Shown one piece after another: positions 1-7,909 of a DNA stretch of 64,000 nt (within the stretch, counting starts at the first letter, position 1; each line of letters begins with the position of its first letter). Source of the DNA: DATBGO01 sp050011895. GTDB lineage: Bacteria; Actinomycetota; Actinomycetes; Streptosporangiales; Streptosporangiaceae. The stretch lies in the NCBI GenBank assembly GCA_050011895.1, contig JBEKIF010000016.1, positions 1-64,000 on the forward strand. Direction: 5' to 3'. Both the position numbers and the translations under genes were made by a program. The notes beneath the pieces were generated by a model. The model did no database searches. It was given only the letters and a program-made list of their open reading frames with translations, and was not told where the DNA came from.

Positions 1-246
1 CAGGCCCGCCGCCTGCATCCGGTCACACAACCGGCTCGCCGCCGACGGCGACGCCCCCAGCAACCCCGCCAGGCCGCTCAGATTCAAGCTCCCCGCCCGG
101 TCAATCACCAGCAGCGCCCGCAACTGCACCGGCGGCACCACGGCCCCGATCTCCTCGACCGCCCGCTCACACGCCTCCAGCAGCACGCTCAGCCCCGACT
201 CCGCCGAACCCACATCCAGCTCGCCGTTCCCCGAGCGCCCAGCCAT
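1..246 (-). CDS. MarR-family transcriptional regulator, N-terminal part (cut by window edge)
   Basis: Reading leftward from an ATG at 246 gives 82 open codons that run off the window. The protein has an N-terminal helix (LLEACERAVEEIGAVVPP), then VQLRALLVIDRAG, then a winged-helix recognition region LSGLAGLLGASPSAASRLCDRM, which is the usual MarR pattern of a helix followed by LAxxLgxSpsaaSRlvdRL. An in-frame ATG at 258 is an alternative start. MarR proteins are dimeric DNA-binding repressors that often respond to phenolic ligands. The ligand and targets are not visible here. The gene continues beyond position 1, so length and C-terminal dimerisation helices cannot be judged. Confidence 0.72.
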   Translation of the reverse strand, partial: MAGRSGNGELDVGSAESGLSVLLEACERAVEEIGAVVPPVQLRALLVIDRAGSLNLSGLAGLLGASPSAASRLCDRMQAAGL

Positions 247-847
247 CCCATATCCCATCAGCCACATCACCGATCCGGGCAACCGGCCCAGCGACCCGCC
301 AGCGTCCAAGGCCGGGCAACCCCACCCAGACACCAGCCAGTGCGCACAGCCCTCCTGGCACTACTGCCCTCCTGGCACTACTGCCCCGTCACAGCGCACT
401 ATGCAGATCTTGCGTGAATGCTGATACGAAGCGGGACATCAAGAGACGAAGGCCGACGTGCGGTGCCGGCGTGCGCGGCCGCCCCGGGAGGTGCGGCCGC
501 CCCGGGAGGTAAAGCAAGAATGCCTCCTGGATCGTGACAGCATCGCCGCCTGGCCGACCGAAGGCATTCCTCCTGTTACGTTGCGGCGCGCTGCCCGCCC
601 CGCCGCAATCTACGGTCCTACAGCGTACCAGCGGCGATTACGGCATGCCCGGGGTGGCGCTAGGTCAGCCGGTGACAACCAGCAGCCCGCTACTGGGCTG
701 CCCGGCTGCACGCGATGCGCCCGCTGATGCCCGCGCTTGCGGCGCCGATTCTGGGCGCCCCGTACGCGCGCGGTTCAGCACGGCTGGCGATCGTGCTTGG
801 CCTGGTTGGCTGAGTACTGAGGTGCTTATACCGGCTACTGAGGTACT
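247..847. other. Intergenic stretch without a convincing gene; two short tandem duplications
   Basis: No reading frame here has protein-like composition. Two exact duplications are visible: a 17-bp unit at 350-366 and 367-383, and an 18-bp GC-rich unit at 475-492 and 493-510. A lone TATACCGG half-site at 827-834 lies just left of the 64-bp palindromic element, about 20 bp before the element's own left end. Confidence 0.5.
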
Positions 848-911
848 TATACCGGATTTGGTGACCGCATTTCCGGCATAACGGTCAGGTTTCTGAACGA
901 AATCCGGTATA
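848..911. repeat. 64-bp palindromic element, copy 1
   Basis: The element begins TATACCGGATTT (848-859) and ends AAATCCGGTATA (900-911), a perfect 12-bp inverted repeat. Two other copies of exactly 64 bp occur at 28036-28099 and 41880-41943. The interior of this copy resembles copy 3 (GGCAT, ACGGTC and TGAAC in the same places). It sits between the 3' end of the formate dehydrogenase operon and the MarR gene. It could be a MITE-like non-autonomous element or a structured RNA/terminator-like repeat. No transposase is present. Confidence 0.8.
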
Positions 912-1098
912 AGGAACTCCACTACCTGCGCGGGGCCGACCTAAACCAGGCGGCCCGTCCGCAATGGCGCACAGCGGCTGTGTCGCTTCGCGGCGCTCCC
1001 GTGGGCAGGAAACTGGATCCGCGCCCGGCTGAGGTTCCTTTCTTGGGTTAGCACAAGGGGTGCCCGGGCGACGGGGCGCCGCGAATATCGAGAGCGGG

Positions 1099-2085
1099 TC
1101 AGGTGTCCGCAGCTGCGCGCTCGCGCAGGCGTTCGCGCTGCGGGCCGACGGTGTACTTCGGGTCCCGGGCCGAGGCAAGGCCCGCCTCGAAGATGCCAAA
1201 CCTGGTCAGCGCGGAGGCCGCTACGAGAGCCGCGCCGGACACGGCCGCCATCGCGCGGCTGCGGCCCGCGAGGACCGCGCCGGCCAGCCCCGCCGCCGTG
1301 AGCACCTCGCCTGCCTGCAGGAGCGAGCCGGCCCGGCCAGCCTGGTACGGCTCCCCGGTATCGCCCAGGCGGCGCACCAGCATATTTTTGGCGGTCAGCT
1401 CGGTCGCGGCCCCTAGCACCGCGAACCTGACCGCCTGCCCCCCGCGCGCGGGGGACACGGCAAGCATCCCGAGGCCGCCCGCGGCGGTCGCAGCCGAACC
1501 GGCGAACACGTAGGGCATCTCGCGATAGCCCTCGTGCCAGGCGGGCACGGCCGTGTCGCACAGCAGCGCCGCGGTGTAGGTGGCGATCCCGGGACCCAGC
1601 GCGGCCGCGGCGATGGTCGCGGCGGCCCCGGCTCTGGGCAGCCGGCCGGTGACGGCGCAGGCGGCGGCCGCTCCCGCGGCCGGCCCGTAACCGGCGAGCA
1701 GCCAGGAGCCGACGCTCATCGGCGATGTCACCTTGAACACGCGCAGCATGTTGAGAAATCGCTCCGGCCGGCCGAGGTCGTGCACGAGCGCGACAGCGGA
1801 CAGGCTGATCGCCCCGGCCGCCCCGGTCTTCGCCGCGCGGGACAGCTCTCGGTTTCCTGCTAGCTGGGCGAACGCGGCCAGCAGCGACGAAGCCCCGGCG
1901 AGGCCGCCGAGGAAGAGATAGCCGGGCACGTCCGGTGCTCGCCAGACCGGTTCCTTGAGCACCGGGCGGCCGTAGTAGGAGCGGAACTCGGCACGCGGTA
2001 CGACAGGCCGGTCGCCGCGCTGGCCCCGGCCGCGCCATCGGGATCTGGCCGGCCCGTCCTGGATGTCACCGGGCGGCCGGCTCAC
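1099..2085 (-). CDS. nrfD: NrfD/polysulfide-reductase-type membrane subunit of formate dehydrogenase
   Basis: 328 residues from GTG at 2085. After a roughly 50-residue soluble N-terminus the protein is a series of about eight hydrophobic helices (for example YLFLGGLAGASSLLAAFAQL and AGEVLTAAGLAGAVLAG). It has NrfD-family landmarks such as the dipeptide-rich first helix and HDLGRPERFLNMLRVFK between helices 2 and 3. NrfD proteins anchor a molybdoenzyme/ferredoxin pair to the membrane and pass electrons to the quinone pool. It is the last gene of the minus-strand fdh operon, 139 bp after the ferredoxin subunit. The gap holds a 39-bp tandem repeat, so the true start could be slightly different. 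Confidence 0.85.
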   Translation of the reverse strand: MSRPPGDIQDGPARSRWRGRGQRGDRPVVPRAEFRSYYGRPVLKEPVWRAPDVPGYLFLGGLAGASSLLAAFAQLAGNRELSRAAKTGAAGAISLSAVALVHDLGRPERFLNMLRVFKVTSPMSVGSWLLAGYGPAAGAAAACAVTGRLPRAGAAATIAAAALGPGIATYTAALLCDTAVPAWHEGYREMPYVFAGSAATAAGGLGMLAVSPARGGQAVRFAVLGAATELTAKNMLVRRLGDTGEPYQAGRAGSLLQAGEVLTAAGLAGAVLAGRSRAMAAVSGAALVAASALTRFGIFEAGLASARDPKYTVGPQRERLRERAAADT

Positions 2086-2091
2086 TGCCGG

Positions 2092-2169
2092 TCCGCCTGG
2101 CCGCCGAAAGGCGCGGGACTGACCGCCGGATCCGCCTGGCCGCCAAAAGGCGCGGGACTGACCGCCGGA
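2092..2169. repeat. 39-bp direct tandem repeat (2 copies plus partial) between fdhB and nrfD
   Basis: Units 2092-2130 and 2131-2169 differ by one base (GAAAGG versus AAAAGG), and a partial third unit follows from 2170. The repeat fills most of the 139-bp gap between two subunit genes and may extend the spacing between them. Confidence 0.8.
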
Positions 2170-2224
2170 TCCGCCTGGCGGTGGCCCAGGACCGGTCCTG
2201 GCCGACTGCTGCCCGGTTCGCGAT

Positions 2225-3247
2225 TCATGGCCGGCTCCGGGGGCCGCCGCCCAGGCACGCGGCCAGTGCGCCGGCCGCTAGCGCGGCGCCCGCTGTGATC
2301 ACATGGCGCCACATCCGTGGCAGGTCGCGAGTGGTGACGACCGGATCCGGCGGCAGGCCGTACACCTCGGGCTCGTCAAGCAGCAGGAAGAACGCGCCCG
2401 CACCGCCGACGCCGTCGCCCGGGTCCGCGCCGTACAGCCGCGCCCCGGCGACCCCGGCGTCCCGCAGCTGGCTGAGCCGCTGCCCGGCGCGGTCCCGCAG
2501 CTCGTCGACCGGGCCGAACTGGATCGAGTCGGTCGGGCACGCTTTCGCGCAGGCGGGCTCGAGGCCGACCCCAAGCCGGTCGTAGCAGAGCGTGCACTTG
2601 AACGCGCGCCCGTCCTCCTCGCGGCGGTCGATCACCCCGAACGGGCACGCGGGAATGCAGTAACCACAGCCATTGCAGATGTCCTGCTGGACGACGACGG
2701 TGCCGAACTCGGTGCGCATCAGAGCGCCGGTCGGGCAGACATCCAGGCAGGCCGCCTCGGTGCAGTGCTTGCACACGTCGCTGGACATCAGCCAGCGGGA
2801 GCCGCCAGGCCCGGAACCGCCAGGCCCGGAACCGCCAGGCCCGGAACCGCCAGGCCCGGAACCGCCAGGCCCGGAACCGCCAGGCCCGGAACCGCCAGGC
2901 CCGGAACCGCCGGGCCTGGCGTGCCCGGCCTGCGGCTCCGGATCGCCAGGCCGGCCGATCTGCTCGATGAACGCGACGTGCCGCCACGTCGACGCGTTCA
3001 GGCTGCCGGTGTTGTCGTATGACATGCCGGTCAGCGTCAGCCCGTCCTCGGGCACCGCATTCCATTCCTTGCAGGCCACCTCGCACGCCTTGCAGCCGAT
3101 GCAGACTGAGGTGTCGGTGAAGAAGCCCATCCGGGGCGGATGCTCGGGATAGCCGGCCCGGGCCGCCGGGTCCAGCCCGCCGGCCAGGCTCAGGACAGCA
3201 GCGGGCTCTGCGGGCTTCCCCGCCTGGTGCGCCGGCTGCGCGGTCAT
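2225..3247 (-). CDS. fdhB: Formate dehydrogenase iron-sulfur (beta) subunit, four [4Fe-4S] clusters
   Basis: 340 residues from ATG at 3247, one base after the alpha-subunit stop. Longer upstream frames lie inside fdhA and are not used. Four cysteine sets are visible: CIGCKACEVACKEWN (from residue 49), CKHCTEAACLDVCPTGAL, CNGCGYCIPACPFGVI, and CTLCYDRLGVG followed by CAKACPTDSI. This matches FdnH/HybA-type electron-transfer subunits. The C-terminus has one hydrophobic helix (ITAGAALAAGALAACLGG) that may anchor it beside NrfD. Unusually, a Gly/Ser/Pro-rich repeat of about 37 residues (GPGGS units) is inserted between cluster sets 1 and 2, encoded by a 15-bp minisatellite. Confidence 0.92.
   Translation of the reverse strand: MTAQPAHQAGKPAEPAAVLSLAGGLDPAARAGYPEHPPRMGFFTDTSVCIGCKACEVACKEWNAVPEDGLTLTGMSYDNTGSLNASTWRHVAFIEQIGRPGDPEPQAGHARPGGSGPGGSGPGGSGPGGSGPGGSGPGGSGPGGSGPGGSRWLMSSDVCKHCTEAACLDVCPTGALMRTEFGTVVVQQDICNGCGYCIPACPFGVIDRREEDGRAFKCTLCYDRLGVGLEPACAKACPTDSIQFGPVDELRDRAGQRLSQLRDAGVAGARLYGADPGDGVGGAGAFFLLLDEPEVYGLPPDPVVTTRDLPRMWRHVITAGAALAAGALAACLGGGPRSRP
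2802..2919. repeat. 15-bp in-frame minisatellite inside fdhB
   Basis: Seven exact copies of CCGCCAGGCCCGGAA (2802-2906) and a diverged eighth. The unit is a multiple of three and encodes GPGGS pentapeptides on the minus strand. The near-identity of copies suggests recent slippage expansion or active length variation. Confidence 0.9.
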
Positions 3248-3248
3248 C

Positions 3249-6200
3249 TCAGGCCTCCGTCCCGGTCTCGCTGGTGATCCCGGCCCGCTCGGCGTACTCG
3301 CGGACCAGCGCCCGCAGCGCGGGCCCGCGCGGCCGCCGCCCTGGTCTGATGTCGCAGGCCAGCGCCTTGACCTCCTGGATGTGCACGTTCGGGTCCAGGG
3401 ACAGGTGCGACAGCTCGTTGGCAGCGTCACCGGTCGTGTAACCGTTCGGCCCCCAGTGCCACGGCAGCCCGATCTGGTGCAGCCGCCTGCCGCCAGCTTC
3501 GAGCGGCGTCATCCGCCTGGTGACCATCACTCTCGCCTCGATGGCGCTGCGCGCCGAGATGATGGTCGCCCAGCCCAGGTGCTCAAGTCCGCGTTCGGCC
3601 GCCAGCTCGGGTGATACCTCACAGAACATCTCGGGCTGCAGCTCGGCGAGATAGGGCAGATAACGAGACATCCCGCCTGCAGTGTGGTGCTCAGTAAGCC
3701 GGTAGGTCGTCACCACATAAGGGAACACGCCGGACCCGGGCTCAGCGCCGCTGGGCTGGTACCGGTTCTCCGGATGCCTGATGATCTCACGGACCGGGTT
3801 GTGCTGCTGGCCGTAGAAGAGGTTCGGCAGCGGGGACTCCTGCGGCTCGTAATGCGCCGGCAGCGGGCCGTCCACCAGCCCTGCGGGGGCGAACAGCCAC
3901 GCCTTCCCGTCCGCCTGCATGATGAACGGGTCGATCCCGGAGATCGCGTCGACCCCGGTGGCGCCCTCAGGCGGCCGGTAGGAGGGCGGCCGGTCGGCGA
4001 TGAAATCCGGGATGTCGTGCCCGGTCCACTTGCGCGCCTCAGGATCCCACCACACCAGCGCCTTGCGCTCGCTCCATGGCTTGCCGTCCGGGTCGGCCGA
4101 CGCCCTGTTGTAGAGCACCCGCCGGTTGGCGGGCCACGCCCAGCCCCACTCCGGCGCGACCCAGCTCTGCTGGCTGCCCGGCTTGCGGCGGTCCGCCTGG
4201 TTGACCCCGTCGGCCCGGACCCCGCAGTAGATCCAGCAGCCGCACGCGGTGGATCCGTCGTCGGCCAGCTGGGTGTAGGACGACAGCGGCCTGCCCTCGG
4301 CGTCCCAGCCGTTGACCTCGGCGAGCACGGCATCGGCGTCCGGCTCCTGCAGCTGGCCCTTCACCGGGTAGTCCCAGGTCAGATCCAGGACTGGCCGGTC
4401 CATCTCGGCGTCAACGGCGAGCCCGGCACCCGGGGACGCGGCGGCCGCTGCCAGCTTCGCCCTGATGCGCCGGCCCAGGTGGTAGATGAACCACAGGTCG
4501 CTGCGCGCGTCGCCGGCCGGCTCGACGGCCGCGTGGTGCCACTGCAGCATCCGCTGGGTGTTGGTGAAGCTCCCGTCCTTCTCGGTATGCGCCGCCGCGG
4601 GCAGGAAGAACACCTCGGTCTTGATGTCCTCGGTGCGCAGCTCCCCGGTCTCGATCTCGGGGCCGTCCTTCCACCAGGTGGCGCTCTCGATCAGCACGAA
4701 GTCCCGCACCACCAGCCAGTCCAGGTTCGCCATGCCAAGGCGCTGCATGCGGGCGTTGGCCGAGCCGACCGCAGGGTTCTGCCCGTAGACGAAATATCCC
4801 TTGCAGACGCCGTCCAGCTGGGTAATAACCGTTTCATAGGTACTGTGACTGCCCGTCAGCCTGGGCAGGTAGTCGTAGCAGAAGTCGTTGTCGGCCGTCG
4901 CCGCCTCGCCCCACCACGCTTTCAGCAAGCTGACCAGGTAATCGCCAGTGTTGGACCAGAAGCCGTTGGCCACGCTCTCGGCCTCGACATAGCTGCCGAG
5001 GTCGTCGTTGCTGTGCGCGTGCGGCATCGGCAGGTAGCCGGGCAGCAGGTCGAACAGGGTCGGTATGTCGGTGGAACCCTGGATCGAGGCGTGCCCGCGC
5101 AGGGCCAGGATGCCGCCGCCCGGACGGCCCATGTTGCCGAGCAGCGCCTGCAGGATCGCCGCGGTGCGGATGTACTGGACGCCGACGGTGTGCTGCGTCC
5201 AGCCCAGGCTGTACACGAACGCGGTGGTCTTCTCCCGGCCCGAGTTCTCCGTGATGAGCTCGCACACCTGGGTGAACAGCTCCTGCGGCACCCCGGCGAC
5301 CTGCGCGACCATCTCGGGCGTATACCTGGCGAAGTGCCGTCGCAGGACCTGGAACACGCAGCGCGGATGCTGCAACGTCTCGTCGGTGTCCGGGCCCGGG
5401 CGGGCGGCGGCGCCGCCCGAGCCGTGCGCCTCGCCGCGCGACGCCTGCCGCAGCTGCTTGCGCCGGGTGCCGCCGACGCCGCGCTGCCCGCTCGCCGGGC
5501 GCACCTCGCCGCTCTGGTAGCGCCAGGTCTCCACGTCATACGCCCGCTGCCCGGGGTCGAACCCGGAGAACACGCCGTCGAGGTCCTCGGTGTCGGTGAA
5601 ATCCTCGGTCAGGATCACCGACGCATTGGTGTACGCGAGCACGTAGTCGCGGAAGTATCTCTCGTTCCGCAGCACGTAGTTGATCAGGCCGCCGACGAAC
5701 GCGATATCAGCGCCGGCCCGGATCGGCACGTGCAGGTCGGCGAGCGCGCTGGTCCGGCTGAACCTGGGGTCGACGTGGATCACCTTCGCGCCGCGGGCCT
5801 TGGCCTCCAGCACCCACTGGAATCCGACCGGGTGGGCCTCGGCCATGTTCGAGCCCTCGATCAGCACGCAGTCGGCGTTCTGCAGATCCTGCTGGAACGT
5901 CGTGGCACCGCCACGACCGAAGCTAGTCCCCAGACCGGGGACTGTGGAGGAGTGTCATATCCGGGCCTGGTTCTCGATCTGGATCGCACCGAGCGCTGTG
6001 TACAGCTTCTTGATCAGGTAGTTTTCTTCGTTGTCCAGGGTCGCGCCGCCGAGGCTGGCGAAACCCATCGTGCGCCGGGTGCGCTGCCCCTCGTGCTGCC
6101 ACTGCCAGCCGGCCTTCCGCGCCTCGATGACCCGGTCAGCGATCATGTCCATCGCGGAGTCGAGGTCCAGGTGCTCCCAGTCGGTCCCGCCCTTGCGCCG

Positions 6201-6521
6201 GTACAGCACCTGGTACTGACGGGCCTGGCCGGTGGTCAGCTGCAGGCTCGCGGAGCCCTTGGGGCAGAGCCTGCCGCGGCTGACCGGCGAATCCGGGTCC
6301 CCCTCGATCTGGGTGACCTTGCCGTCGGTGACGAAAACCTGCTGGCCGCAGCCGACCGCGCAGTACGGGCAGATGGATTTGACCATCTTGTCGGCGGTGG
6401 CCGTCCGCGCCGTGAGCCGCTCGCTGCGACCGCTCTTGGCGGCCGCGCCGAGTCCGAGCCGGTCCGGCCCGGTCAGCTGCCGGTAGACCGGCCACCTGTC
6501 AATCCAGGTTCGCGCGCCCAC
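3249..6521 (-). CDS. fdhA: Selenocysteine-containing formate dehydrogenase alpha subunit (UGA read as Sec)
   Basis: 1090 residues if TGA at 5957-5955 is decoded as selenocysteine (residue 189). The start is GTG at 6521 after GGGGAGG. The N-terminus has the cluster motif CPYCAVGCGQ ... GRLCPKG, and the residues around TGA read NQARI-Sec-HSSTVPGLG then FGRGGATT. This is the active-site context of Sec formate dehydrogenases (compare NQARV-Sec-H in E. coli FdnG). The following frame is continuous to 3249 with the molybdopterin dinucleotide-binding C-terminal domain (HQIGLPWHWGPNGYTTGDAAN). A SECIS-like hairpin follows the TGA. No Tat signal is visible, so the active site is probably cytoplasmic. 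The enzyme oxidises formate to CO2, or the reverse, with bis-MGD Mo/W. The gene is 24 bp downstream of the PII-like gene. Confidence 0.93.
5925..5943 (-). promoter_or_regulatory. Bacterial SECIS element for the fdhA UGA codon
   Basis: On the minus strand AGTCCCC-GGTCT-GGGGACT forms a perfect 7-bp stem with a GGUCU loop, starting 11 nt after the TGA codon. The E. coli fdhF SECIS apical hairpin recognised by SelB also presents GGUCU, at about this distance. Expected role: recruit SelB-GTP-Sec-tRNA to decode UGA as Sec. Confidence 0.88.
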
Positions 6522-6545
6522 TCGCGCCTCCCCTCGGTTCCGACG

Positions 6546-6884
6546 TCAGAGCGCGTCGCGGTCGCGCTCGCCGGTCCGCACCCGCAGCACGCTGTCCACG
6601 GGCACTACCCAGATCTTCCCATCCCCGATCGAGCCGGTCTGCGCACTTTTCGCGATCGCGGCGGCGACAGCCGCGGCATCGTCGTCAAGGACGATGACCT
6701 CCACTCGGACCTTGGGCAGGAGCACGGCCTGCCGCCCGGCCCGCGCGCTCCCGGTCAGGTGGCCGTACTGCTGGCCGAAGCCACGGACGTCGGTCATCGT
6801 AAGCCCGTGCGTGCCCTCCTTAGTCACGGCCTGAATGACCTCGTCGAGCTTGTCCGGCTTGATGATCGCAGTGATCAGTTTCAT
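6546..6884 (-). CDS. P-II-family signalling protein with divergent T-loop
   Basis: 112 residues. It opens with the PII signature MKLITAIIKPDKLDEV, continues VRGFGQQYGH, and has the C-terminal pair GDGKIWVVPVDSVLRVRTGE (the ATP-binding B- and C-loop region). The T-loop is unlike GlnB/GlnK: between GH and LLPKVRVE it reads LTGSARAGRQAV, and the usual uridylylated or adenylylated tyrosine (YRGAEY) is absent. Classical covalent control is therefore unlikely. It overlaps the upstream DUF7455 gene by ATGA and lies 24 bp before fdhA, so it probably belongs to the formate dehydrogenase operon rather than an amtB-glnD locus. Target unknown. Confidence 0.88.
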   Translation of the reverse strand: MKLITAIIKPDKLDEVIQAVTKEGTHGLTMTDVRGFGQQYGHLTGSARAGRQAVLLPKVRVEVIVLDDDAAAVAAAIAKSAQTGSIGDGKIWVVPVDSVLRVRTGERDRDAL

Positions 6885-7189
6885 GCGGATATCGCCTCCT
6901 CGCGGATGGCGCCCCCGTCGAGGACCACCGCTCCCGCGGCTGCGAGCGCCTTACTGGATACCCGGTAATGATGCCCGCACAGGAGCAACTCCGTCGGGTG
7001 GTCCCGGCCGGGTACCGGTGCCATCACGACGATGACGGCAGGCCTGGCCGAACAGCAGCAAGAGCGGTTGGCGGTCCGGAACGCGCGCCAGTCAACAGCC
7101 AGCCCGGCATCTTGTTCGGGAGCAGCGGGCTCGCTCTGGTTGGTGACATGCTCAGGGGTGCGAGAGATCATAACCAGAGCCTGCCTCAT
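6881..7189 (-). CDS. DUF7455-like small actinobacterial protein
   Basis: 102 residues. The C-terminal half has a cysteine cluster (SCCCSARPAVIVVMA) followed by LLLCGHHYR, resembling the CxxC...(F/L)CxHH pattern of DUF7455, a putative small metal-binding fold common in actinobacteria. Its stop overlaps the PII start (ATGA), implying co-translation. A second in-frame ATG lies at residue 7. The gene is the first of the fdh operon and is transcribed divergently from the adenosine-specific kinase gene across a 150-bp gap that should hold both promoters. Function unknown. Confidence 0.65.
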   Translation of the reverse strand: MRQALVMISRTPEHVTNQSEPAAPEQDAGLAVDWRAFRTANRSCCCSARPAVIVVMAPVPGRDHPTELLLCGHHYRVSSKALAAAGAVVLDGGAIREEAISA

Positions 7190-7339
7190 GTCCTCGCCGC
7201 GCGGCAGGGCCCAAGCTCCCGGTCGCAGCGGGCCAAAGGGCCCGGAGCACCTGATGGCCCGCAGGGCCAGAGCACTCGCATGGCCGGCTAGCGGCCCGCT
7301 CGCTGGCTAGCACCGGTTGACGAAAGGAAGGTGACCGCG

Positions 7340-7837
7340 ATGGCCGGCCCGACAGTCGGGCTCGAAGTGGTGACCGTGGCGAAGCCGGACGACCTCAACG
7401 TCGTGATAGGCCAGGCCCACTTCATCAAGACCGTGGAGGACCTGCACGAGACGATCGCCGGGGTGAGCCCGCATCTGCGGTTCGGCCTCGCGTTCTGCGA
7501 GGCGTCGGCTGCCCGGCTGGTGCGCCGGTCAGGCAACGACGACGAGCTCACCAGCCTGGCTGCGGCGAACGCCGTCGCTATCGGTGCCGGGCACGCGTTC
7601 GTGATCTTGCTCAGGGAAGGGTTCCCCATCAACGTGCTCAACCCCATCAAGGCCGTTCCCGAGGTCTGCACGATCTTCTGCGCGACCGCCAACCCGGTAG
7701 ACGTCCTGGTCGCCGTCACCGACCGCGGCCGCGGAATCGTCGGCGTGATCGACGGCTCGCCGCCGCTCGGCGTCGAGACCGACACCGATGCGGCCTCCCG
7801 GCACCGCCTGCTGCGCGACATCGGCTACAAGCTCTGA
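7340..7837 (+). CDS. Adenosine-specific kinase family protein (COG1839)
   Basis: 165 residues from ATG at 7340. A GTG at 7331 touches the GGAAGG ribosome site at 7324-7329, so the ATG with about 10 nt spacing is preferred. The sequence (VAKPDDLNVVIGQAHFIKTVEDLHE, FGLAFCEASAARLVRRSGND, GFPINVLNPIKAVPEVCTIFCATANP) is highly typical of this compact family, which has been described as phosphorylating adenosine. It stands alone and ends just before a strong hairpin. A role in nucleoside salvage is assumed from the family name only. Confidence 0.85.
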   Translation: MAGPTVGLEVVTVAKPDDLNVVIGQAHFIKTVEDLHETIAGVSPHLRFGLAFCEASAARLVRRSGNDDELTSLAAANAVAIGAGHAFVILLREGFPINVLNPIKAVPEVCTIFCATANPVDVLVAVTDRGRGIVGVIDGSPPLGVETDTDAASRHRLLRDIGYKL

Positions 7838-7839
7838 CG

Positions 7840-7871
7840 AGGGTGGTACGCGGCCGGGCCGCTGCCACCCT
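7840..7871. terminator. Bidirectional terminator hairpin
   Basis: Starting two bases after the kinase stop codon, AGGGTGG (7840-7846) pairs with CCACCCT (7865-7871), and an inner GCGGC/GCCGC stem has a CGG loop. It lies between convergent genes (kinase and photolyase). There is no U-tract, as is common in actinobacteria. Confidence 0.6.
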
Positions 7872-7909
7872 GGCCGACCGCTGCCTCCCGGGCGGAACTC
7901 CGGGCGCGG

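Noticed and set aside
848..911. 64-bp palindromes as CRISPR repeats or simple terminators
   Set aside because: They are single, dispersed by 13-27 kb, lack spacers and U-tracts, and two are not immediately after a stop codon.
5868..5954. fdhA as two separate genes divided by a stop
   Set aside because: The 29 codons between continue the family alignment, the stop is TGA at the Sec position, and a SECIS hairpin follows.
3684..6968. A 1094-codon open frame on the plus strand opposite fdhA and the PII gene
   Set aside because: No domain-like sequence. It arises from codon bias of the selenoprotein gene on the other strand.
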